Below are positions 35,669 to 41,457 of a DNA stretch of 41,457 nucleotides, piece by piece. A program made the translations under genes and the position numbers. How positions within the stretch are numbered: position 1 is the stretch's first letter; each line of letters starts with the position of its first letter. Under the pieces are notes generated by a model, which was not told the origin of the DNA, made no database searches, and was given only the letters and a program-made list of their open reading frames with translations. Source of the DNA: an uncultured Marinobacter sp. (lineage in GTDB: Bacteria; Pseudomonadota; Gammaproteobacteria; Pseudomonadales; Oleiphilaceae); NCBI GenBank assembly GCA_913057975.1, contig CAJXOQ010000010.1, forward strand, positions 1 to 41,457. The letters are read 5' to 3'.

Positions 35669-36010
35669 CTACTGTTTCCTGATAGAGGTCACCTGCTGGC
35701 CCTTGCCAGCGGGTGCCAGAGTGAAGACAACCTTGTCACCCTTATCCAGGGCATCCAGGTCCACCTCCGGGGCTACGGGAAATCCCATGGTCATGCCCGG
35801 CCAGTTCAGCGCCGGAATAGGCTCATGCTTCAGCGTTACTTTGCGATTTTCGGTGTTGATCATGGTGATTACGCCCCGGCTCTGGACCGGGCCAGCGGAC
35901 TCTTTGGTGTCCATGCCGGACATCGAGCCCATGTTGTTATCGGCCGCTGCCAGAACAGGTCCCAGGGATAATCCGAACACAACAGCCGTCATCAGGTTTT
36001 TCAGTTTCAT
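35669..36010 (-). CDS. cusF: Periplasmic Cu(I)/Ag(I) chaperone
   Basis: The product has 113 residues: a signal peptide to about residue 22, a Met-rich linker (MGSMSGMD) and the CusF OB fold with the metal site His62, Trp70, Met73 and Met75 (NWPGMTMGF). CusF hands Cu(I) or Ag(I) to CusB. GGAG is seven bases before the ATG; the gene starts 15 bases after cusB. A second copy of this domain is fused to the end of CusB next door. Confidence 0.95.
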   Translation of the reverse strand: MKLKNLMTAVVFGLSLGPVLAAADNNMGSMSGMDTKESAGPVQSRGVITMINTENRKVTLKHEPIPALNWPGMTMGFPVAPEVDLDALDKGDKVVFTLAPAGKGQQVTSIRKQ

Positions 36011-36025
36011 GGTTTTCTCCAGTGG

Positions 36026-37522
36026 TTACTGCGCGTCTTGCGCGGGCTCAATACGTTCAACAAGATAGCCGTCCGGCGTCTCCCGGAACCCGAAATTGAC
36101 GGTCTCACCCGGGGCCAGTTCCACCAGATCGACGGATTCGGCAATACCAAAGGTCATGGTCATGGCCGGCCAGCCAAGACCGGGTACCGGGCCATGGTCG
36201 AGCGTGACTGAAGAACTCTCAGCATCAAGCTCCGTAATCCGGCCAGCGGCTTCAAACAGTTCGGGCGCAGAGCTGTCTGCACCGGCCATGCCGGCGCTGT
36301 TCTGCTCCTCGGGCTCCAGGCGCAGCATGGCGGCCTCGAGGCTGGTTTCTGAATCAATCAGGAACTGGGCGGACACCACCACCTGCTGCCCTTCTTTCAG
36401 ACCTTCGTGAATGACCACCCTGTCGCCGGCTTCCCGGCCCGTCTTGACGGGCACCGGACGAAAATAGCCGTCATCCTCAGCCAGCAGCACATGCTGGCTG
36501 TCGCTTCGCCGGATCAGCGCCGGGCGCGGGATAGTGAGCAGGTCCTCACCGATGGGGGCATCCATGGTGAGATTGACGAACATTCCGGGGCGCAACCGGC
36601 CATCCGGGTTCGGAACGCGTACCCGGGCCCGAAGAGTCCGCATTTTGGGATCCAGTTCCGGGTAAACGTAGTCAATGTCACCATTCCAGTTTGTATCCGG
36701 CATGGACGGCGTGGTGAATTCAACGGCCTGACCCGCTTCAACCAGCCCGGCCTGACGTTCAAAAAACTCGGCGATCACCCACACCGAATCGCGACTGCCA
36801 ATGGCCATGATTTCAGTATCCGGGCGCACGTACATGCCGGCACGAACAGGCAATGCGGCCACATAGCCGGAGCCAGGGGCAAATACGGTGATGCGTTCTC
36901 GGATTTTTCCTGTTTTTTTCAGGTTGGCAATCTGTCTATCCGTCATGCCCAGCGCGCGCAGCTTTCCGCCGGTCGCTGTTGCCTCTGAGCCCCGCCCAAG
37001 GCGCTCGGACATCAGAAACTCCTGCTGGGCATTCACCAACTCCGGTGAATAGATCTCATACAGTGGTTCACCACGGTCAACGATTTCTCCTTCTGACCGA
37101 ACATGCAACACCTCGACCCATCCGGCAATGCGGCTGTGCACCTGAATCAGTTGATCTTCATTGTCAGTGACATAACCCACGGTTCGGACCGGAACAGACA
37201 CTGCCCCACGGGAAACTGCCCGGGTTTTAACCCCCAGATTGTTTCTGACTGCAGGATTGATCTGAACCCCGCCGTCGTCCCGGCCGCTACTGCTTTCTTC
37301 GTACACCGGCACCAGGTCCATTCCCATGGGGGACTTGCCAGGCTTGTCACGGCGGTAGTTGGCATCCATGGGAGCAACCCAGTACAAGGGCTTTTCATCC
37401 GCCGATTCACCGGCAGGATTACCAGAACCGGCGGATTCTGACATCGGCATGATTTGCAGGCTGGCCAGCCAGCCCAGACCAAAAGCGACAGCGATCACCA
37501 TCGCCATCAGGGAAATGCGCAT
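36026..37522 (-). CDS. cusB: Membrane-fusion protein CusB with C-terminal CusF domain
   Basis: The product has 498 residues. A membrane anchor lies at residues 5-25, followed by a heavy-metal-binding motif YWVAPMDANY...PGKSPMGMDLVPVY, the biotinyl-lipoyl and hairpin region, a beta-barrel and, from about residue 425, a CusF-like domain with His443, Trp451, Met454 and Met456 (GLGWPAMTMTF). E. coli CusB lacks this last domain. CusB links CusA to CusC and switches the pump on when it receives metal. It is the first gene of the unit. The start at 37522 is the natural N-terminus; the ribosome site is AAGGAAAC. Confidence 0.93.
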   Translation of the reverse strand: MRISLMAMVIAVAFGLGWLASLQIMPMSESAGSGNPAGESADEKPLYWVAPMDANYRRDKPGKSPMGMDLVPVYEESSSGRDDGGVQINPAVRNNLGVKTRAVSRGAVSVPVRTVGYVTDNEDQLIQVHSRIAGWVEVLHVRSEGEIVDRGEPLYEIYSPELVNAQQEFLMSERLGRGSEATATGGKLRALGMTDRQIANLKKTGKIRERITVFAPGSGYVAALPVRAGMYVRPDTEIMAIGSRDSVWVIAEFFERQAGLVEAGQAVEFTTPSMPDTNWNGDIDYVYPELDPKMRTLRARVRVPNPDGRLRPGMFVNLTMDAPIGEDLLTIPRPALIRRSDSQHVLLAEDDGYFRPVPVKTGREAGDRVVIHEGLKEGQQVVVSAQFLIDSETSLEAAMLRLEPEEQNSAGMAGADSSAPELFEAAGRITELDAESSSVTLDHGPVPGLGWPAMTMTFGIAESVDLVELAPGETVNFGFRETPDGYLVERIEPAQDAQ

Positions 37523-37593
37523 TGATGTTTCCTTATTTGAAGCTTATAGACGCTCGCCCGAGTGGCCTATCGGCCCAGGTGTAAACGTGCGAA

Positions 37594-37610
37594 CTTAGAT
37601 AAAGACTAAG
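37594..37610 (-). promoter_or_regulatory. Inverted repeat CTTAG-N7-CTAAG upstream of cusB
   Basis: The 5-base arms lie 72 to 88 bases upstream of the cusB start and end one base before the stop codon of the preceding gene. They could be a regulator site for the cus operon or a weak stem. No CueR-type dyad was found here. Confidence 0.3.
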
Positions 37611-37611
37611 A

Positions 37612-38073
37612 TCAGACTACTGAGAAATCAGGGGGAGGTGTAAGGGTATCAAGGATAACGCTGAGATAGACTTCTCGGGGACGAAGAGAGGTAGGGTCGG
37701 AAGAACATTGCACTGGCAAAACCGCCTTCTCAGAAACCAGTGCGGATAGCATCGCACCGCAACTGCCCTGGTTGGCGGCGATAGCACAATCGGTAGACGC
37801 CATATCACCACAGGCCATATCCTGTTCCGAATGCCCGTCAGTGCTGGCACTCCAACAGTCCACCATGGCCATGTGGCCGAAACGGGCAGGAGGTTCTGCT
37901 GTGTCTGCCGTGAATTGCCCGAACGCCAGCACCGGCTGTATTGCCATGATCAGCAACAGCAGATTAAGAAGGGCTTTAGGCGTTATCAAGCGTGGCAAGT
38001 GGAGTGACCCAGGTAATTGAGTTTTCAAGAATTCTCGTGATGGTACGGCTTTCACGCCACAGGCGTCAAGCAA
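37612..38073 (-). CDS. Small exported Cys/Met/His-containing protein beside the cus operon
   Basis: The frame has 153 codons. A hydrophobic segment (LLNLLLLIMAIQPVLAFG, about residues 36-53) looks like a signal peptide, so the true start may be later than the ATG at 38073, which has no ribosome site; no better start could be fixed. After it come six cysteines with Met, His and Asp (HMAMVDCW, DMACGDMASTDC, QGSCGAM) and an ending TPPPDF. Small proteins of this type are often found beside copper operons, and periplasmic Cu binding is plausible. I do not recognise a named family. Confidence 0.6.
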   Translation of the reverse strand: MLDACGVKAVPSREFLKTQLPGSLHLPRLITPKALLNLLLLIMAIQPVLAFGQFTADTAEPPARFGHMAMVDCWSASTDGHSEQDMACGDMASTDCAIAANQGSCGAMLSALVSEKAVLPVQCSSDPTSLRPREVYLSVILDTLTPPPDFSVV

Positions 38074-38151
38074 TTAATCATGCCGGCACGAAGCTGTCTT
38101 AGCTCACTAAAATGCTGATCTAGCCGAAAAGACGATCTGTACATCGTTTCT

Positions 38152-38925
38152 TCATTTCGCCGCTGGAGAAGCCTTCGCCTGTCCACTGGGCATGTCTGAC
38201 TCGCGCTCGACGAGCACAAACAACAGATGATCAATAAATCGAATCTGATCCCCGTCCAGCTGATCATCGATTTCCAGAATACCTTTCTCAATTTCATCAG
38301 AAGTAAAACCTGCCAGATTTGACATAAAACGCGCCCGCAGCATCGCATACCAGCGATCCTTCGGGATTTCGACGCGGTACTCTTCCCTGCTTGTCACCGC
38401 ACCAAGGCCGGAGGCGGCAATTTCACCGAGAAGAATGTCAAGCTCCGGTTGACTCTCTGAAAAGGCAGTCATCGCCCGGCTGAAAAGGGGAAACTCGGGC
38501 AAACTGGGCCGGGTGACCACCAGAACACGACCATTCGGTCGCAAACATGAGCGCATTTTCTTCCAGAATCTCTCACGATTGCGGATGTGATGAATGGACT
38601 CCTTGATGAGCACCCGGTCCAGTTGCACCCCGCTGTCAATGAACGCTTCAGCGGATGCACAACGGGTCTGGATGCCGCTGTATTGTTCAGCATTCAGGAG
38701 CATGGCGCCTGAGGGGTCCACGCATATCGCTTCAGATTCCAGCGGCACAGCCTGGCTGAGCAGATGTGTGAAGATACCGGTCCCACCACCAAGGTCTGCA
38801 AACCGGCTGTCAGCCTGCATATTTAAATGATTAAGAAGCTTTTTCAGCATCCAGCCCCGGTAATCCCTGGTCAAAAGCCACAGATCATCATAGTCCCGGG
38901 AGACTTCGGTAAAAGCCGTCGTCAT
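38152..38925 (-). CDS. Class I SAM-dependent methyltransferase
   Basis: The product has 257 residues. The SAM-binding motif I is FADLGGGTGIFTHLL near residues 42-56. An acidic residue at the end of strand two is in ICVDPSGAML, and the post-motif is LIKESIHHI followed by LRPNGRVLVVTRP. The substrate is unknown. It lies between the exported Cys-rich protein and a membrane methyltransferase-like gene, all on one strand. Its C-terminus (SGQAKASPAAK) is disordered. Confidence 0.82.
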   Translation of the reverse strand: MTTAFTEVSRDYDDLWLLTRDYRGWMLKKLLNHLNMQADSRFADLGGGTGIFTHLLSQAVPLESEAICVDPSGAMLLNAEQYSGIQTRCASAEAFIDSGVQLDRVLIKESIHHIRNRERFWKKMRSCLRPNGRVLVVTRPSLPEFPLFSRAMTAFSESQPELDILLGEIAASGLGAVTSREEYRVEIPKDRWYAMLRARFMSNLAGFTSDEIEKGILEIDDQLDGDQIRFIDHLLFVLVERESDMPSGQAKASPAAK

Positions 38926-38973
38926 TGCGTGTGCCCCATAAAACGCTGGTAACGCCCTGCGTTACCCTGTGTG

Positions 38974-39630
38974 TCAACCCAACCCCGAGCGGGACTTGCC
39001 AACGAGTTTTGCAAGCCGGCCCATTCGTGGAACAAACCTTGGCACTTCCTGCTGATAGGTCCGGTACCCGTCACCGAACCGCTCAATAACCTGTCGCTCT
39101 TCATGCCGTGCGAGCAAGCTGTAGGCAAGGACAATGATGGGGAACAGACTAACGGAGAACAGCGTCGGCCAGTGCACAATCCCCTCCCCGAACAGGATGA
39201 GAAAAAGGCCCGTATACTGCGGGTGCCTCACCAAACCGTAGAGCCCATCCGTTGCAAGACGCCCTTGTTGGTGTGCACGATGAAGTTCGCGCCATCCCTG
39301 CAGAAAAATACCGATGCCAGTCACAGCCAGAGTATAACCAAGCAACATTGAGATAAGCATGCCCACCTCGCCGACACCAAGCAGCGAGGACCAGAGATTC
39401 GCGCTGAGGTCGCTACCGTCCAGATCAAAGAACCGCACGAGCAAATAGACAGTGAGAGGGAAGCCGTACATCTCCGCATACAATGCGATTATAAACGCCT
39501 GCACCACCCCGGCACTGCCCCACTCCCGCCATGTTCTGGGAGCGAGCCAACGATACATGACCCAGGAGATCAGCACGATCATGATCGCCGCTATACCCCA
39601 GGCTCCCGAATGACCAATAGTTTCTGTCAT
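38974..39630 (-). CDS. Isoprenylcysteine carboxyl methyltransferase-like membrane protein
   Basis: The product has 218 residues and about five spans. The C-terminal catalytic region of the ICMT/PEMT family is clear: GLYGLVRHPQYTGLFL, where Arg-His-Pro contacts SAM, and ARHEERQVIERFGDGYRTYQ with the Glu-Glu pair. Bacterial members methylate unknown membrane or lipid substrates and are common in metal-resistance islands. The frame opens at 39660; the ATG at 39630 has GAGGAAA upstream and is preferred. Confidence 0.85.
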   Translation of the reverse strand: MTETIGHSGAWGIAAIMIVLISWVMYRWLAPRTWREWGSAGVVQAFIIALYAEMYGFPLTVYLLVRFFDLDGSDLSANLWSSLLGVGEVGMLISMLLGYTLAVTGIGIFLQGWRELHRAHQQGRLATDGLYGLVRHPQYTGLFLILFGEGIVHWPTLFSVSLFPIIVLAYSLLARHEERQVIERFGDGYRTYQQEVPRFVPRMGRLAKLVGKSRSGLG

Positions 39631-39677
39631 GTTAAGTTTTCCTCGTAAGTCAACGAACAAACAAGCTAAGACAGCTT

Positions 39678-40481
39678 TTATCTGGCTGTCGCCGCCTCCG
39701 TTTTATTGATCGGTTGACGTCTTGACCAGGCAATTAATGCAAGGCCGCCAAGGATCATCGGCAGGGTCAGCAGTTGCCCCATGGTCACCCAGCCGAGGGC
39801 GATGAACCCCAGTTGCGGGTCGGGGAGGCGAACAAACTCGACCGCAAAACGGAAAATTCCGTAGAGCAACAGGAACAGGCCGGACGTTGCGCCCATCCGA
39901 CGTGGGTTGCGTGAGAACCACCACAGCACCACAAACAGCACAACACCTTCCAGGGCAAACTCATACAGTGACGACGGGTGACGTGGCGCCGACCCCATAT
40001 TCGGGAACACCATGGCCCAGGGAACATCACTGACCCGCCCCGGGAGCTCGTGATTGATAAAATTGCCAAGGCGCCCTGCCCCCAGGCCAATTGGTACCAA
40101 TGGCGCTATAAAGTCCGTGAGTTGGAAAAATCGCAGGTTCTGCTTTCGAGCAAACACCAGAGCTGCAATCAGGACGCCGGTCAAGCCGCCGTGAAAACTC
40201 ATGCCCCCTTCCCAGATCTTGAGCAGCCAGAGCGGGTTGTCTGCCAGCTTGTCAAAACCGTAGAAGAGCGCGTAACCGACGCGGCCACCGAGAATGACCC
40301 CCATCGCGCAGTAGAAAATCAATGTTTCAACAGCGTCTGCGTTCAAGCCGAGTCGATGAGCCCGACGACGCCCCAGCCACCAGGCCGCAAGAAAACCGAC
40401 AAGGTACATCAGGCCGTACCAATGAATTTTTAGCGGGCCCAGTGCAATGGCTACCGGGTCTATTTGAGGATACTGGAGCAT
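39678..40481 (-). CDS. lgt: Prolipoprotein diacylglyceryl transferase
   Basis: The 267-residue protein has seven spans. The HGGLTG element ([12 protein letters not shown]), the Lgt signature [18 protein letters not shown] with the catalytic Arg, and a conserved YEFALEG segment are present. It attaches diacylglycerol from phosphatidylglycerol to the lipobox cysteine of preprolipoproteins. It is probably a second, cluster-borne copy, because its neighbours differ from the usual lgt-thyA setting, but that cannot be proved from this window. The NHL lipoprotein at 10561 would be a substrate of any Lgt. Confidence 0.95.
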   Translation of the reverse strand: MLQYPQIDPVAIALGPLKIHWYGLMYLVGFLAAWWLGRRRAHRLGLNADAVETLIFYCAMGVILGGRVGYALFYGFDKLADNPLWLLKIWEGGMSFHGGLTGVLIAALVFARKQNLRFFQLTDFIAPLVPIGLGAGRLGNFINHELPGRVSDVPWAMVFPNMGSAPRHPSSLYEFALEGVVLFVVLWWFSRNPRRMGATSGLFLLLYGIFRFAVEFVRLPDPQLGFIALGWVTMGQLLTLPMILGGLALIAWSRRQPINKTEAATAR

Positions 40482-40520
40482 AAGCTTTCCTGATTTCGTG
40501 ATTGAAAGTGCGTTAGGGTT

Positions 40521-41405
40521 TTAATCAGTAACACGTTCCGCTCCATTGGCTGTCTCCTCCAATCGTTGCCTGGCAACAGCAATACCGTTGCGCATGGCCT
40601 GTGCGGACTCGTTGTCGCCGAAGCCAGCCAATGCCCGGCGCCAGTAATTGATCGCCTGTTCATAGCGGCCGTCGTCAAAGGCCTCGACCCCCAGTATGCC
40701 CAGCACCGTTGGCTCACGTGGATCCTTGTCGAGTATTTCGTCGATCAGCGCCTGCACTTCAGTGGTCAGGCTGCGCCCGGCCACAAAGAATTTGATCTGG
40801 GCCAGTTGGGCCAGTAGGTCAACTCTGCGGCCTTCCAGTTCGATCAGTCGTTCCAGGGCGCCAATCGCCTGCCCCGGTTGACCGATCTTCTGGTAAAGCG
40901 GAAACAGCAACGACCAGACCTTGGGATTATCCGGTTGAGTCCCGGCCTCCTCTTCGAGCCGGCCAACCAGGGTTTTCATTGAGGCGCCGGGCGTATTGAG
41001 CGCATTCTGTTGGGCGGCATACAGGGCCAGATCGCCATCGGCACCCTGCCATCGATAGCCGATGATGCTGGCACCTATTACTGCCGTTATCACCAACGGA
41101 ATCATCAAACGTCCTGACACGGGGCGCCTGAGAGGCATTCGGCGGCGGGCCTCGGTGTCCTCCAGCAGATTGCGGTCCAGCTCGTGACGGCTTTCTTCAA
41201 AACGGGCGACGTCAATCTCGCCGCGATCGCGGGCTCTTTCCAGTGCTGAAAGCCGGCGCTCATAGACGGCCAGGTTTTGCGCCTCTGCATGATCATCGGC
41301 CTCAAACCGCTGCTGCCAGTCATGGATCGCCCTTGCTCTCCGCAACGGTAGACTCAGGAACCACAGCGCAAGAAGCAGCAGTGTACCAATACTTAACCAG
41401 AGCAT
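40521..41405 (-). CDS. ccmI: Cytochrome c biogenesis protein CcmI
   Basis: The product has 294 residues: an N-terminal span (MLWLSIGTLLLLALWFLSLP), a coiled basic linker, a second span (LMIPLVITAVIGASIIGY) and a periplasmic TPR-type domain (GALERLIELEGRRVD, VLGILGVEAFDDGRYEQAI). CcmI holds apocytochrome c for heme ligation. The open frame runs on to 41438, but the first eleven codons there come from adapter sequence. The natural ATG at 41405 is intact. The rest of a ccm operon would lie beyond the end of the window. Confidence 0.85.
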   Translation of the reverse strand: MLWLSIGTLLLLALWFLSLPLRRARAIHDWQQRFEADDHAEAQNLAVYERRLSALERARDRGEIDVARFEESRHELDRNLLEDTEARRRMPLRRPVSGRLMIPLVITAVIGASIIGYRWQGADGDLALYAAQQNALNTPGASMKTLVGRLEEEAGTQPDNPKVWSLLFPLYQKIGQPGQAIGALERLIELEGRRVDLLAQLAQIKFFVAGRSLTTEVQALIDEILDKDPREPTVLGILGVEAFDDGRYEQAINYWRRALAGFGDNESAQAMRNGIAVARQRLEETANGAERVTD

Positions 41406-41409
41406 AGTC

Positions 41410-41457
41410 CTGTCTCTTATACACATCTCCGAGCCCACGAGACGGACTCCTATCTCG
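41410..41457. other. Illumina Nextera adapter and index (not genomic)
   Basis: From 41410 the sequence is the transposase mosaic end CTGTCTCTTATACACATCT, then CCGAGCCCACGAGAC. It is followed by an 8-base index GGACTCCT (41444-41451) and ATCTCG, the start of the P7 tail. Reverse translation gives MGSEMCIRD, a known contaminant peptide in databases. The contig should be trimmed at 41409. Confidence 0.98.

Noticed and set aside
41406..41438. Longer CcmI start including MGSEMCIRDRT
   Set aside because: Ten of these residues come wholly from adapter sequence and the eleventh (Thr) lies before the natural ATG.

Overview
The window looks like a draft-assembly contig from a marine gammaproteobacterium, most likely Marinobacter or a close relative. 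The main reason is a complete vibrioferrin (pvs/pvu) siderophore locus in canonical order, a siderophore made by vibrios and by several algal-associated Marinobacter. It sits among blocks of metal-resistance genes. The taxon is an inference from gene content, not from a marker gene. The last 48 bases are not genomic: they read as an Illumina Nextera adapter with an index, so the right edge is a sequencing end.

Layout. (1) 1-1939: the tail of an alkyl-sulfatase/SCP2-like gene, an NAD-dependent epimerase/dehydratase and a cupin. (2) 2371-5288: a mercury operon on the minus strand in the order merT-merP-merF-merA, driven by a textbook Pmer, followed by merR with its own operator at the far end. 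(3) 5320-11532: a plus-strand cluster that I consider the most novel part. It holds a MerR-type regulator fused to a heavy-metal-associated (HMA) domain, a CcdA/DsbD-like membrane protein, a P1B-type ATPase whose membrane motif is Tyr-Pro-Cys, a secreted HMA protein with a Cys-Pro-Phe-Cys loop, an outer-membrane-barrel-like protein and a six-bladed NHL lipoprotein. Two related MerR-type operators precede the regulator and the ATPase. (4) 11529-25700: minus-strand vibrioferrin locus, pvsABCDE then pvuABCDE, headed by an SbnG-like HpcH/HpaI aldolase, with candidate Fur boxes before the aldolase and before pvuA. (5) 26096-30597: a second monovalent-type MerR regulator, a COG0701 permease, an MFS transporter, a DUF4396 protein and an exported protein. 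(6) 30638-31232: a scar of gene remnants (persulfide-dioxygenase-like and DUF442 pieces). (7) 31233-37522: cusB-cusF-cusA-cusC copper/silver RND efflux, in which CusB carries an extra C-terminal CusF domain. (8) 37612-41405: a small Cys/Met-rich exported protein, a SAM methyltransferase, an isoprenylcysteine-methyltransferase-like membrane protein, lgt and ccmI.

How the parts work together. The mer genes import and reduce Hg(II). The cus genes expel Cu(I)/Ag(I) across the envelope. Cluster 3 has a component in each compartment (cytoplasmic HMA sensor, inner-membrane thiol carrier and ATPase, periplasmic HMA protein, outer-membrane barrel, lipoprotein). It could be a self-contained metal-handling line running parallel to mer and cus. 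Its substrate cannot be read from the sequence. The siderophore genes form a separate iron-regulated unit whose last gene meets cluster 3 tail to tail with a 4-base overlap.
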